Below, in pieces: positions 54,579-63,770 of a DNA stretch of 64,000 nt. A program made the translations under genes and the position numbers. The notes under the pieces were generated by a model that was given only the letters and a program-made list of their open reading frames with translations, was not told the origin of the DNA and made no database searches. Location: the NCBI RefSeq assembly GCF_030160075.1, contig NZ_BSNQ01000003.1:124001-188000 (forward strand), given 5' to 3'. The DNA comes from Dyella lipolytica (GTDB taxonomy: Bacteria; Pseudomonadota; Gammaproteobacteria; Xanthomonadales; Rhodanobacteraceae). Position 1 is the stretch's first letter; the number at the start of each line of letters is the position of its first letter.

Positions 54579-55877
54579 TCAGTTGCCGTCAAGACTTTTG
54601 CTGTCGTGCACCTCGGGCGTCAGCAGACGCTCGGGGCCGAAGCAGCACGTGAACGTCGAACCCTGTCCCGGCGTGCTGCGGATGTCCAGGCGTGCCTGGT
54701 GCAGGCCCAGCACGTGTTTGACGATGGACAGACCCAGGCCCGTGCCGCCGCTGTCGCGCGAGCGGCTCGAGGAGACGCGATAGAAGCGTTCGGTAAGACG
54801 GGAGAGGTGATCGGCCGGAATACCGTAGCCGGTATCGGTCACCGAATAGTTGGCGCCGTCGGCAGTGCGCTCCCAGCGCACCGATATGCGCCCGCCGGTG
54901 GGTGTATACCGCACCGCGTTGCTCACCAGGTTGGATAGCGCGCTGTGCAAATCCTTGGGGGAACCGAGTAAATCGAGTTCGGCAGTGGATTCGACGGTGA
55001 TGCTGTGGCGTCCCTGGCTCAGCGCCTCGGCTTCCTTGCGCAGGGTAGCGAGCAGCGGCGCCATCGGCACGCGCTCCTCGTTGACGTGGTCCTGCGTCTC
55101 TAGGCGGGACAAGGTGAGCAGGTCTTCCACGATCTGCCCCATGCGCTTGGACTGCGCGCGCATTTCGCCGAGCACAGGAGCCAAGTGCGGCACGTCTTCC
55201 GGATCGAGCAGCTCAAGATAGCCGTGGATCACCGTCAGCGGCGTACGTAGTTCGTGCGACACATTGGCCACGAAATCGCGTCGGATCTGTTCGAGCCGCG
55301 ACATGTGACTGATATCGCGCGCCAGCAGCAGGCGTTGGCGTTGACCGAACGGCAGCAGCGTCACGTTGATATGGCGGCTGGGCTGACCCGGTGCGCTGAC
55401 ATCGTTCAGCGGTTCCGGCGAGGGCTCTTCCAGCCAGCCGGCGAGCTCAGAATTGTGCAGTTTGTCACGCAGCACGACACCGCGATCTTGCGGACGACGC
55501 AGGCCCAGCAGGCTTTCCGCTGCATGGTTGAACCAGCGCACATGCTGGTCTTGATCGAGCAGCACGATGGCGTCCGGCAAGTTGCCAGCGGCACGGCGCA
55601 GATCATGCAAATTGGCGGCTAGGCGTCGGGAGCGCATCATGAATCGGTCGTGCCGGGGTTGATCGGAGTCGATGTTGGACGTGGGGGAGAGCGAGCTCAT
55701 CATGGGCTGAGCAATGTGACGCAAGTGCGTCAAGAGCAAGACAATCTCTACTATGGCGACAACGGCCACGCCAGTTGCCACATGGCCGCCCGCAAACCAG
55801 CCAACCAAACCACCCACGGCCAACCCGCCGATCAGCGCGAGGGGGAGTTTCCAGGCGCTGTCGAACGGGCGATTCAT
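54579..55877 (-). CDS. phoR: Phosphate-regulon sensor histidine kinase PhoR
   Basis: A 432-residue membrane kinase. Two N-terminal helices (LALIGGLAVGGLVGWFAGG and VAVVAIVEIVLLLTHL) anchor it. A PAS domain is near residues 95-195 (LPDAIVLLDQDQHVRWFNHA). HisKA holds the phospho-His in FVANVSHELRTPLTVIHGYL. The ATP site has LSNLVSNAVRYTP and DTGYGIP, with GTGLGLSIVKHV. The start at MNRPFDS is 13 bases after the phoB stop. It phosphorylates PhoB when phosphate is low. Confidence 0.94.
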   Translation of the reverse strand: MNRPFDSAWKLPLALIGGLAVGGLVGWFAGGHVATGVAVVAIVEIVLLLTHLRHIAQPMMSSLSPTSNIDSDQPRHDRFMMRSRRLAANLHDLRRAAGNLPDAIVLLDQDQHVRWFNHAAESLLGLRRPQDRGVVLRDKLHNSELAGWLEEPSPEPLNDVSAPGQPSRHINVTLLPFGQRQRLLLARDISHMSRLEQIRRDFVANVSHELRTPLTVIHGYLELLDPEDVPHLAPVLGEMRAQSKRMGQIVEDLLTLSRLETQDHVNEERVPMAPLLATLRKEAEALSQGRHSITVESTAELDLLGSPKDLHSALSNLVSNAVRYTPTGGRISVRWERTADGANYSVTDTGYGIPADHLSRLTERFYRVSSSRSRDSGGTGLGLSIVKHVLGLHQARLDIRSTPGQGSTFTCCFGPERLLTPEVHDSKSLDGN

Positions 55878-55890
55878 GGGTGCGGGCGCG

Positions 55891-56580
55891 TCAGGGGCTT
55901 GCCGAGAATCGATAGCCGGCGCCCCGCACCGTCTGCACCATGTCTTCAAGCTTCCACGGCTCGAGTGTCTTGCGCAGGCGGCGGATGTGCACGTCGACGG
56001 TACGCTCTTCCACGTACACGCTGCCGCCCCAAACGTGATCGAGCAACTGGGCGCGCGAATAGACGCGTTCCGGGTGCGTCATGAAGAAATACAGCAGACG
56101 GTATTCGGTGGGCCCGATCGGCACCGGTTCGTCGACGGCGAAGACGCGGTGCGCCGGGCCATCGATGCGCAGGCGGCCCAGCTCGACCATGCCAGAACCG
56201 TCGTCGCCCTGACTACGGCGAAGCACGGCCTTGATGCGGGCGATCAGCTCGCGCGTGGAGAAAGGCTTGACCACATAGTCGTCCACGCCGGCTTCCAGGC
56301 CGTTGACGCGGTCCATCTCCTCGCCGCGCGCGGTGAGCATGATGATCGGCACTTCGCGGCTGAGTTCTTCCTTGCGCAGACGACGGGCCAGATCCAGGCC
56401 GCTGGTGCCGGGAAGCATCCAGTCGAGCAGGATCAGATCCGGAACTTGCTCGGCGATGGACATCTGTGCCGTGCGTGCGTCAGCGGCCTGTGCGGTGTCC
56501 ATACCGGCTTTGCGCAGGGCGAAAGCGACCATGTCGCGGATGGAAGCTTCGTCTTCGACGATAAGGATGCGTTTGTGCAC
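55891..56580 (-). CDS. phoB: Phosphate-regulon response regulator PhoB
   Basis: A 229-residue OmpR-type regulator, starting at a GTG (VHKRILIVEDEASI). No in-frame ATG exists near this point, and the length then matches the well-known PhoB. The phospho-Asp is in LILLDWMLPGTSGLD, and the Lys in DDYVVKPFSTRELIARIK. The winged-helix DNA-binding domain ends VHIRRLRKTLEPW and VRGAGYRFS. It activates phosphate-scavenging genes. First gene of the phoB-phoR-ppk1-ppx run. Confidence 0.94.
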   Translation of the reverse strand: MHKRILIVEDEASIRDMVAFALRKAGMDTAQAADARTAQMSIAEQVPDLILLDWMLPGTSGLDLARRLRKEELSREVPIIMLTARGEEMDRVNGLEAGVDDYVVKPFSTRELIARIKAVLRRSQGDDGSGMVELGRLRIDGPAHRVFAVDEPVPIGPTEYRLLYFFMTHPERVYSRAQLLDHVWGGSVYVEERTVDVHIRRLRKTLEPWKLEDMVQTVRGAGYRFSASP

Positions 56581-56644
56581 GCTGAGTCCGATTGGGGTTG
56601 GCCTATGACGCAAATATTGCAGCTGTGCAATGTTACGTGCCGAT

Positions 56645-56666
56645 GACAGTGTGTGAAAACACTGTC
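56645..56666. promoter_or_regulatory. Dyad between bepA and phoB
   Basis: gacagtgt-gtgaaa-acactgtc. It could terminate the bepA transcript. The CTGTCAT on the minus strand also resembles half of a Pho box, but a second correctly spaced repeat is not obvious. Confidence 0.4.
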
Positions 56667-56690
56667 GCAAAGGCCAGAATCGGACTGCAT

Positions 56691-58391
56691 TTAGGGTCGG
56701 CCGTTGCCCATGCTGAAGCATAGCCTACCGCTGCAAGGCGCGGTGGTTCCGAGTTGTTGTTGTGTCTGATCATTACCGTCCGGATTGTCATCCGTAGACA
56801 CACGCCGCTTGCGTAGCTCCAGCACCAGTGGGGTCAGATCGGCGACGCGGGCCTGAATGCGGGCTCTGGCGTAATAATCCAGGTCAGTGCGCTTGAGCAG
56901 GGTTTTCAGCTGCTCCATCGCGTCGAAGGGACGCCCCGAGAGATAGCTGGCCTGGGCATAGGCCTCGCCGGCACGAACCGTGTCGCCTGCTTTCTCACTG
57001 GCGCGGGCATAGGCGGTGAAGATACCCGGCTCGTCGGTGTTATCCAGCATAGGGCGCAGCATATCGGCGGCCTGCGCCGCCTGCGCGGTGGTGCCGCCCT
57101 GGGTCAGCGCGTTGGCGTAAGCCAAGCCGATAGCCCGGTTCCGCGGAGATTGGGTATTGAGTGCGACGTAGATATCCAGCGCCGCGGCGCGCTGGCCAGC
57201 CTGCAGGCGGGCGTCGGCCATCGCCAAACGCAGGATCAGGCTGTCGGGGTATTTGCCTAGTAGTGGCTGCAGCTGGGTGATGGCCTTGCCGCCCTGGCCG
57301 CTGCGGGTGAGCGCCAGTGCGTAGCCGTAGCGATTTTCCGGCGTGTCATAACCGGATTGATGGCCGATCAGTGCGCCGTAGTAGTTGCTCATGCGATAGG
57401 CGTCGTCAGACAGCACGCGCACACGTTCGCGCATCAGCAGATAGGTGTTGGGACCTTGATTATCCGTATTCGTGGCCAGCAACGAAGTGGGGTCTTTCAC
57501 GTAGGCGATAGGTGCGGTTTTCTGCATCCAGCTGGATTTGTCGAGCGGGTTGCCGCTGATCTGCTGTTTCTGTGCCGCGATCAACGTGGTGGCGCGTGCT
57601 TTGGCATCGCTGATGCGCTGCGCCGTGACCGGGTGGTCAAGTAAGAGCGAGGGCACGTTGATGCCGCCGGCGTCGGTGCTCATCACGTCTTCCATGCGCT
57701 GGAAAAAGCCGGCCATGGCGTTCGGATCGTAGCCCGCCTTGGCGAGCGTCTGGATGCCGGTGCGGTCGGCTTCCGCCTCGTCCTTGCGGGTGAAGTTGAT
57801 TTCCTTCTGCATCAGCACGCCCTGGCCACCCAGCAGCGCTGCCGCGGCAGCCTGGCCGCCCGCCGCGCCGCCAGCGGCAATCGCGCCAAGGGCGACCAAT
57901 GCCATCAACGGCGTGTCCTTTTTCGCCGATTCGTAGGCGCGCTGCAGATGGTTTTGCGTGATGTGGCCGATTTCGTGCGCCATCACCGCCGCCAGTTCGT
58001 CTTCGCTGCGCGTGATGATGATCAGCCCGGAATTGATGCCGACATAACCGCCAGGCGCCGAGAACGCATTGATCACCGGATCCTTGGCGATGAAAAACGC
58101 GAAATGGTCCTTGGGCTTGGCCGAGTTGGCCACCAGGCGGAAGCCGAGGTTGTTGAGGTAGTCGTCCGCCAGCGGATCATCCACCACCATATCCAGTGCG
58201 CGCATCTGCTGGAGCATCATCGCGCCGTAATCCTGCGCTTCCTGTGGCGAAATCAGCGCATTGGCCGAGCTGCCCAGGTCCGGCAGGCGCACATCGTCGG
58301 GCTTATCCTGGGCACCGGCGACGAAGGTTACGCCGGCCATGACCAGCGCGGTCAGCCATCGTTTATGGAGATGTCGTGGTGCCATGGTCAT
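56691..58391 (-). CDS. bepA: BepA-like periplasmic M48 metalloprotease with TPR domain
   Basis: A 566-residue exported protein. The signal is WLTALVMAGVTFVAGAQ. The M48 domain has the zinc motif VMAHEIGHITQNH with a later Glu in RKDEAEADRTG. The region LVALGAIAAGGAAGGQAAAAA is the usual hydrophobic loop. The C-terminal 250 residues are TPR-like helical repeats (ALALTRSGQGGKAITQLQPL). BepA proofreads outer-membrane protein assembly (LptD/BAM). The start may be 58391 or the Met two codons later. A C-terminal tail past VSTDDNPDGND is unusual. Confidence 0.9.
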   Translation of the reverse strand: MTMAPRHLHKRWLTALVMAGVTFVAGAQDKPDDVRLPDLGSSANALISPQEAQDYGAMMLQQMRALDMVVDDPLADDYLNNLGFRLVANSAKPKDHFAFFIAKDPVINAFSAPGGYVGINSGLIIITRSEDELAAVMAHEIGHITQNHLQRAYESAKKDTPLMALVALGAIAAGGAAGGQAAAAALLGGQGVLMQKEINFTRKDEAEADRTGIQTLAKAGYDPNAMAGFFQRMEDVMSTDAGGINVPSLLLDHPVTAQRISDAKARATTLIAAQKQQISGNPLDKSSWMQKTAPIAYVKDPTSLLATNTDNQGPNTYLLMRERVRVLSDDAYRMSNYYGALIGHQSGYDTPENRYGYALALTRSGQGGKAITQLQPLLGKYPDSLILRLAMADARLQAGQRAAALDIYVALNTQSPRNRAIGLAYANALTQGGTTAQAAQAADMLRPMLDNTDEPGIFTAYARASEKAGDTVRAGEAYAQASYLSGRPFDAMEQLKTLLKRTDLDYYARARIQARVADLTPLVLELRKRRVSTDDNPDGNDQTQQQLGTTAPCSGRLCFSMGNGRP

Positions 58392-58507
58392 AGATGAATG
58401 ACAATACCACTTGAGACCTTTCGGCGGCGTTGCAGTTCAGCAGCAAACGGCTTGTTTTCGATGGTCGTCACCGCCATTTATTGCGCAGGTAATTTCGGAG
58501 TTTTGCA

Positions 58508-58771
58508 ATGCCCAAGATCGAAGTCTATTCCACCGCGGTATGCCCCTATTGCGTGGCGGCCAAGAACCTACTGAAGGCCAAGGGCCTGACGTGGGAGGAG
58601 GTGCGCGTGGATACCGACCCTGTGCAGCGCGACGCGATGCTCCAGCGCAGCGGCGGTCGCCGCACGGTGCCGCAGATCTTTGTCAACGATCAGCTCGTCG
58701 GCGGTTATGACGACCTGGTCGCGGCCGACCGCAGCGGCAAGTTGGCGCAACTGATCGGCGAAGCCGCATGA
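58508..58771 (+). CDS. grxC: Glutaredoxin 3
   Basis: An 87-residue class I glutaredoxin. The active site CPYC is in VYSTAVCPYCVAAKNLLKAK. The cis-Pro loop is GGRRTVPQIFVNDQLVGG, followed by the conserved YDDLVAADRSG. It reduces disulfides with glutathione in the cytoplasm. CGGAG precedes the ATG. Its stop overlaps the start of the AhpD-like gene by four bases, so the two redox proteins are made together. Confidence 0.95.
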   Translation: MPKIEVYSTAVCPYCVAAKNLLKAKGLTWEEVRVDTDPVQRDAMLQRSGGRRTVPQIFVNDQLVGGYDDLVAADRSGKLAQLIGEAA

Positions 58772-59160
58772 GCAACGAAAAGGATCGCGTTGCCGAATTC
58801 ACGGCGTTCCGTCAGCGCATGAACGAGCGCATCTTGGCCGAAGACAATCAGGTCGTACGGCGCTTCTTCGCGCTGGACACGCAGACCTACAAAGCCGGCG
58901 CGCTGGACGTGAAGACCAAGGAGTTGCTCGGCCTGGTGGCGTCCATGGTGCTGCGTTGTGACGACTGCATCAGCTACCACGTGGCGCAGTGCAAGGAAGC
59001 GGGCGTCAGCCGCGAGGAGTTCTTCGAGGTGTTCAGCGTGGGACTGGTTGTGGGCGGTTCGATCGTGATCCCGCATCTGCGCCGCGCGGTGGATTTCCTG
59101 GATCGACTTGAGTCGGGCGACACTGCAGACCAGAGCGAAAACTGCAAAGATCACGCTTGA
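58768..59160 (+). CDS. Carboxymuconolactone decarboxylase/AhpD-like protein
   Basis: A 130-residue protein of the CMD family. VASMVLRCDDCISYHVAQCKEAG holds the CxxC-type redox pair and the conserved His, as in AhpD peroxidase-reducing partners. It would act as a small thiol oxidoreductase. It is coupled to grxC, which may supply reducing power (inference). Confidence 0.85.
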   Translation: MSNEKDRVAEFTAFRQRMNERILAEDNQVVRRFFALDTQTYKAGALDVKTKELLGLVASMVLRCDDCISYHVAQCKEAGVSREEFFEVFSVGLVVGGSIVIPHLRRAVDFLDRLESGDTADQSENCKDHA

Positions 59161-59196
59161 TTGCTTTTGCTCCCCCTCCCAAAAGGGGGAGGGGCG
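59161..59196. repeat. C-rich/G-rich palindromic repeat, copy 4
   Basis: The hairpin ctccccct-cccaaa-agggggag directly follows the AhpD-like gene. It is preceded by ttgcttttgc, as is the copy at 15514. It may also end transcription. Confidence 0.6.
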
Positions 59197-59371
59197 AATG
59201 CAAAGAGCCACGCTTATGCGAGTTCTTGCAACGCTCCATGCGAGGATTTGCAACGTCCCGCGGCGGTTTCGGACTGTTCGCCGACACGCCAGTCGGGGAT
59301 AATTGACGGGCTTTCAGCCAGGCGCCTCCCCCCGCGCGCCGGCTCCCCGCTTCAATCCAAGGAGTTTCCCC

Positions 59372-60385
59372 ATGAGCAAGACCATTGCGGTGATCCCGGG
59401 CGACGGTATCGGCCCGGAGATCATGACCGCCACGTTGCGCGTGCTCGACGCGCTGGATTGCGGCCTTACTTACGATACGGTCGAAGCCGGAATGATCGCG
59501 CTCGAGAAGCACGGCGATCTGCTGCCCAAGGCCACGCTCGACACCATCGCCAAGCACAAGGTGGCGTTGAAAGGCCCGCTGACGACGCCGGTAGGCGGTG
59601 GCTTTACGTCCATCAACGTCACGCTGCGCCGTCACTTCGACCTGTACGCGAACGTGCGTCCGGCGATCAGTTTCCCGGGCACGAAAGCGCGTTACGAACA
59701 TATCGACATCATCACCGTTCGCGAGAACACCGAAGGTGCGTACCTGGCCGAAGGCCAGACGCTGTCGGAAGATGGTGAAATCGCTATTTCGATGATCCGC
59801 AACACCCGCAAGGGCAGCTCGCGCATTGTGCGTTACGCGTTCGAGATGGCGGTGAAGAAAGGCCGCAAGAAAGTCACGGCGGTGCACAAGGCCAACATCA
59901 TCAAGACCGCGTCGGGCCTGTTCCTCAACGTGGCGCGCGAAATCGCCAAGGAATACCCGCAGATCGAGTTCAACGAGATGATCGTGGACAACACCTGCAT
60001 GCAATTGGTGATGCGCCCCGAGCAGTTCGACGTGATCGTCACGACCAACCTGTTCGGCGACATTCTTTCCGACCTGTGCGCCGGCCTGGTTGGCGGTCTG
60101 GGTCTGGCGCCGGGCGACAACATCGGCGAGCACGCGGCGATCTTCGAAGCGGTGCACGGTTCGGCACCGGATATCGCAGGCAAAGGCGTCGCCAACCCTT
60201 GCGCTCTGCTGCTGGCCGCGGCCGACATGCTCGATCACCTCGGCATGGTCGAGAAGGGCACCAAGCTGCGCCATGCGATCCGCGACACGATGGCGAACGA
60301 TCGCGATCACGTGACGCCGGATCTGGGTGGCAAGGGCAACACCCAGAGCTTCGGCGAGGCGATCGCCAAGCGCGTGAAGGCCTAA
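59372..60385 (+). CDS. Isocitrate dehydrogenase, homoisocitrate/IPMDH-like NAD type
   Basis: A 337-residue beta-decarboxylating dehydrogenase starting after AAGGAG. AVIPGDGIGPEIMTATLRVL and the substrate loop SINVTLRRHFDLYANVRPA with RENTEGAYL identify the family. DNTCMQLVMRPEQFDVIVT and GDILSDLCAGLVGGLGL hold the metal Asp residues. EAVHGSAPDIAGKGVANP binds the cofactor. Short NAD-dependent isocitrate dehydrogenases of this kind are common in Xanthomonadales. Tartrate or isopropylmalate activity is less likely from the SxNxxLR motif. Confidence 0.88.
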   Translation: MSKTIAVIPGDGIGPEIMTATLRVLDALDCGLTYDTVEAGMIALEKHGDLLPKATLDTIAKHKVALKGPLTTPVGGGFTSINVTLRRHFDLYANVRPAISFPGTKARYEHIDIITVRENTEGAYLAEGQTLSEDGEIAISMIRNTRKGSSRIVRYAFEMAVKKGRKKVTAVHKANIIKTASGLFLNVAREIAKEYPQIEFNEMIVDNTCMQLVMRPEQFDVIVTTNLFGDILSDLCAGLVGGLGLAPGDNIGEHAAIFEAVHGSAPDIAGKGVANPCALLLAAADMLDHLGMVEKGTKLRHAIRDTMANDRDHVTPDLGGKGNTQSFGEAIAKRVKA

Positions 60386-60403
60386 CAACGCTGCAGTGTT
60401 TCA

Positions 60404-60433
60404 AAAAAGGCCGCCTTTCGAGGCGGCCTTTTT
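60404..60433 (+). terminator. Rho-independent terminator
   Basis: A 13-base stem aaaaaggccgcct/aggcggccttttt with a ttcg tetraloop, ending in T. It lies just after the isocitrate dehydrogenase gene and may also serve the convergent gene at 60455. Confidence 0.92.
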
Positions 60434-60454
60434 GTATCTGCCGGTCGCGTTAAC

Positions 60455-60922
60455 TCAGGCGGCCTTATGCACTGCGGGCTGATAGTTGCCGGCTTCCGTG
60501 CGTGAAGGTGCCGCGATGCGGTTCCAGCTGTTGATCAGGATCACCAGCAGATTCAGGTCCAGCAGTTCGCGTTCGTTGAATTCGGCGCGTGTCTGCTCAT
60601 AGATCTCATCCGGCACGCCATGTACGGGATTGAGCCGCGTGACGGCTTCGCACCAGGCCAGCGCTGCGCGTTCGCGTGCGCTGTAGAGCGGTGCTTCACG
60701 CCATGCCTGAAGCAGGTAAAGGCGTTGCTCGGTTTCACCGTCTGCACGTGCGTCTTTGCTATGCATGTCGATGCAGTACGCGCAGCCGTTGAGTTGCGAG
60801 GCACGCAGCATGACCAGGTTGGTCAGGCTCTTCTCGAGTCCGGAGCGGTCGATGTGCGCCTTCATGGCGAATAGTGGTTTCAGGGCTTCAGGGTAGTTTT
60901 GGTAAGAAAAACGGGGTGACAT
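60455..60922 (-). CDS. AhpD-like carboxymuconolactone decarboxylase family protein
   Basis: A 155-residue alkylhydroperoxidase-core protein. LVMLRASQLNGCAYCIDMHSKDAR has the CxxC redox pair and conserved His. The N-terminal SYQNYPEALKPLFAMKAHI is typical of the YnjA/AhpD-like branch. It lies 36 bases after the ECF41-type sigma gene on the same strand. This fits the known pattern in which ECF41 sigma factors are encoded next to CMD-type oxidoreductases and activate them. Confidence 0.9.
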   Translation of the reverse strand: MSPRFSYQNYPEALKPLFAMKAHIDRSGLEKSLTNLVMLRASQLNGCAYCIDMHSKDARADGETEQRLYLLQAWREAPLYSARERAALAWCEAVTRLNPVHGVPDEIYEQTRAEFNERELLDLNLLVILINSWNRIAAPSRTEAGNYQPAVHKAA

Positions 60923-60958
60923 GGTAGGGTCCTCGTGCAGGGCGGCCGCATCGGCCGT

Positions 60959-61858
60959 TCAATGCAAGGACGTCCCATCTTCCGCTTTCGTGACAGCGGC
61001 TAGCCGAGCCAGCTTTTCGGGGTTGCGCAAGGCATGCAGCGCGACAATGCGCTCACCGTCGCATTCGATCCAGGTGGCGGTGGTTAGCTGACCATCCACC
61101 CAGGTCAGCAGCACGGGCGCGTCGTTGAGCGTGTGCAGTCGCCGTTGCACGTGATGGTCTTGCTCGTGCTTGGCAACTTGCAGGTAGAGATGTGTGATAC
61201 GCGTGGCGCCTAGCAACGGGCGCAGGGTGGCTGTGGCTAAGCCACCGCCGTCGGAGATGTGCATGGCGTCTTCGGCGAACAGTGCGTGCAGGTTTTCGTT
61301 GGTCGGTTGATCCAGCGCCTGTGCAAAGCGTTCCAGCAGCCGGCGTTGAGTTTGCGCATTGACGGTGAAGCGTGTGCGTTCGTCGCGCACGCGCTGTTTG
61401 GCGCGATGTACGCGCTGGCGGCAGGCGTCTTCAGTGATGTCGAGAATGGTTGCGGCTTCGGCATGGCTGTAGTCGAAGACTTCGTGCAAAAGAAAGGCGG
61501 CACGTTCTTCCGCGCTGAGCCGTTCGAGCATCAGCAAGAAGGACATCGTCAGCGTTTCGGCCTGTTCGGCTTGCGTATCCGGTTGATCTTCCGATTCGAT
61601 CAGCGGCTCGGGTAACCACGGGCCGGTGTAATGCTCGCGTTCGACCTTGGCGTGGCGCAGTCGATCTAGTGCTAGCCGAGTGGTCACGGTAACCAGCCAT
61701 GCCTCCGGATCGTCAAGGCAGGTTTTGTCCTGGGCATGCCAGCGCAGCCAGGCATCGTGCAGTACGTCCTCGGCATCCGCCGGGGTGCCGAGCATGCGAT
61801 AGGCGAGTCCCAGCAGGCGGGAGCGGTGTCGCTGGAAGAGGTCGGTGTGCGGGTCCAT
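60959..61858 (-). CDS. ECF41-type sigma factor with SnoaL-like C-terminal domain
   Basis: A 299-residue sigma factor. Sigma region 2 is near residues 5-75 (LGLAYRMLGTPADAEDVLHD), region 4 near 110-165 (AFLLHEVFDYSHAEAATIL). From about 175 on there is a SnoaL-like extension. It carries HISDGGGLA (the DGGG motif) and, near the end, ALRNPEKLAR (the NPDKL-type motif). The WLPEPL in the linker is also typical. In ECF41 proteins this extension controls activity in place of an anti-sigma factor. Target is likely the AhpD-like gene beside it. Confidence 0.9.
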   Translation of the reverse strand: MDPHTDLFQRHRSRLLGLAYRMLGTPADAEDVLHDAWLRWHAQDKTCLDDPEAWLVTVTTRLALDRLRHAKVEREHYTGPWLPEPLIESEDQPDTQAEQAETLTMSFLLMLERLSAEERAAFLLHEVFDYSHAEAATILDITEDACRQRVHRAKQRVRDERTRFTVNAQTQRRLLERFAQALDQPTNENLHALFAEDAMHISDGGGLATATLRPLLGATRITHLYLQVAKHEQDHHVQRRLHTLNDAPVLLTWVDGQLTTATWIECDGERIVALHALRNPEKLARLAAVTKAEDGTSLH

Positions 61859-61918
61859 AGCGCTTTCCGTTGAGAGCTTGTGGCCAGGACGCGCGGATGA
61901 CCGGAAACGTGACAGTGC

Positions 61919-62866
61919 CTAGCGCACGAAGGGCCAGGGTGCCAGGAACACCAGCCAGATAAAGATGAGCATGCCGATGTATTTCACGGTGCGGAACAAC
62001 TTCGGAAATTTCTTTTTGAATGCACGGTTGCGTTCGCGGCTGCGCTGGTTCAGCGCGAACATGCGATTGACGAAACCGGTTTTCTCTTCCGGTGATTCGG
62101 TATTCGGTGAAGCCGTGATCTTGCCCATGAAAGCACCTACGCGATGGTTGATGGCATTCATCAGGCCTGTGCGCAGCGGACGCTCGACGTCGGCGAACAG
62201 GATGACACGGGTCTGATCGGTCTTGTTTTCCACCCAGTGCACAAAAGTCTCGTCGAACACGACATCCTTGCCGTCGCCCCACGCGTGTTCCTCGCCATCG
62301 ACAAAGATGCGGCAATCGCGCGAGTTGGGCGTAATAAGGCCCAGGTGGTAACGCAACGAACCGGCAAACGGATCGCGGTGCGGATTGAGTTTGCTATGCG
62401 GCGCAAGCGTGGCAAACATCGCCGCCTTCACGCTGGGAATGGATTTCAGCAACGAGACCGTCTGCGGGCATAAGGTTTCCGCCGAACTCAGGGGCTCGCC
62501 GTACCACTTCAGATAGAAGCGTTTCCAGCCCTGCTTGAAGAAGCTATTGAAGCTTGCGTCGTTGTGTTTCTCCGCTGCGCGGATGTGCCCTTCGTCGAAC
62601 AACTGCAGCGCTTCATCGCGAATGGTCTTCCAGTTCGCCTGCAGCAGATCCAGTTGCGGGAAGCCGCGGCGATCGAGGATCGGTTTGGCAGGAACGGCCG
62701 AGAAGGCATACATCAGCAAGTTGTATGGCGCGAAGATTGCCGAATGATCGACCAGTTGGCGATCGAAGCGCAGACGCGCACGTCCGCGCAGATGCACCAG
62801 CAGCACGCACAGCACGAAGGCCAGCAGCACGTAGAGAGCAATGAAGCGGGGGCTGAGGAAATCCAT
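61919..62866 (-). CDS. LpxO-like aspartyl/asparaginyl beta-hydroxylase
   Basis: A 315-residue protein, start at MDFLSPRF. A membrane helix at residues 7-26 (IALYVLLAFVLCVLLVHL) and a C-terminal one (IGMLIFIWLVFLAPW) anchor it. The Fe(II)/2-oxoglutarate domain has HSKLNPHRDPFAGSLRYHLGL (His, Asp ligands) and FDETFVHWVENKTDQTRVIL (second His, Arg). This is the LpxO layout, which 2-hydroxylates the acyl chains of lipid A. Protein hydroxylation is the alternative. Confidence 0.85.
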   Translation of the reverse strand: MDFLSPRFIALYVLLAFVLCVLLVHLRGRARLRFDRQLVDHSAIFAPYNLLMYAFSAVPAKPILDRRGFPQLDLLQANWKTIRDEALQLFDEGHIRAAEKHNDASFNSFFKQGWKRFYLKWYGEPLSSAETLCPQTVSLLKSIPSVKAAMFATLAPHSKLNPHRDPFAGSLRYHLGLITPNSRDCRIFVDGEEHAWGDGKDVVFDETFVHWVENKTDQTRVILFADVERPLRTGLMNAINHRVGAFMGKITASPNTESPEEKTGFVNRMFALNQRSRERNRAFKKKFPKLFRTVKYIGMLIFIWLVFLAPWPFVR

Positions 62867-62955
62867 CGTAAAAAGCGGCTCGAATGGCGCCAGGGACAAT
62901 CCCGGAGTATGTGGCCGGATGGCCGCAAGTCAAGGATTTTGCGGCTATTCCGGGC

Positions 62956-63759
62956 TCAGTGACGGAGTACGTACGTGGAGCCGCCGCCTGGCCGATAACC
63001 CTGTTTCAGCGCGCGATGCACGTAGGCGCTGGCGCGGCGCACGGCGGAGCGGGGCGTTTGGCCCGTGGCGAGTTCTGCCGCGATGGCCGACGCAAGGGTG
63101 CAACCGGTGCCGTGACCTTCGCGCGGCAGGCGGACATGACGGACCTCCATCGAGCCGCGATCGTCGAAGTAGCGGTCCACGACTTCATCGCCGCGAGCAT
63201 GCCCTCCTTTCAACAGCACGCTGCCGGCACCGAGGGCGAGCAGTGCTTCGCCAGCGCTGGCAAGTCGCGTGGATGTTCTGAGCGGACAGCCGAGCAAAGC
63301 TTCGGCTTCTGGCAGGTTCGGCGTCAGCACATCGGCCAGCGGAATCAATTCGTTGATCATGGCATCGATGGCGTCCTCGTCGAGCAGGCGCGCGCCGCTG
63401 GTGGCAATCATCACCGGGTCGACAACCAGCCACGCAGGCTTGCGTTTGCGCAACTCTCGCGCAACCAGGCGCACTGTAGCGGCGTTTCCGAGCATGCCTG
63501 TTTTGACGGCGGCGATCGGGAAATCATCGAACACCGCTTCGATCTGACGGCGGATGTGCGTGAGCGGTACAGCATGTATCGCGCTCACTCCCCGCGTGTT
63601 TTGCGAAGTCACCGCCGCAATCACCGATAGTCCATGCACACCGTGTGCATGGAACGTTTTCAGGTCCGCCTGGACGCCGGCACCACCGCCGGAGTCGGAA
63701 CCGGCGATGGTGAGGGCGATAGGAGGCGTAGTCGGCTGCGCCACGCGGTTGCTCGGCAT
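62956..63759 (-). CDS. thiD: Hydroxymethylpyrimidine/phosphomethylpyrimidine kinase
   Basis: A 267-residue ribokinase-fold enzyme of thiamine synthesis. [20 protein letters not shown] and [16 protein letters not shown] bind substrate. [12 protein letters not shown] and [17 protein letters not shown] follow. [19 protein letters not shown] is the ATP/anion-hole region; Cys in GTGC is conserved. The start at MPSNRVAQ (63759) was chosen because longer frames overlap the PhoH-family gene and do not resemble the family. Confidence 0.93.
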   Translation of the reverse strand: MPSNRVAQPTTPPIALTIAGSDSGGGAGVQADLKTFHAHGVHGLSVIAAVTSQNTRGVSAIHAVPLTHIRRQIEAVFDDFPIAAVKTGMLGNAATVRLVARELRKRKPAWLVVDPVMIATSGARLLDEDAIDAMINELIPLADVLTPNLPEAEALLGCPLRTSTRLASAGEALLALGAGSVLLKGGHARGDEVVDRYFDDRGSMEVRHVRLPREGHGTGCTLASAIAAELATGQTPRSAVRRASAYVHRALKQGYRPGGGSTYVLRH

Positions 63760-63770
63760 ATCGGCGGAGG

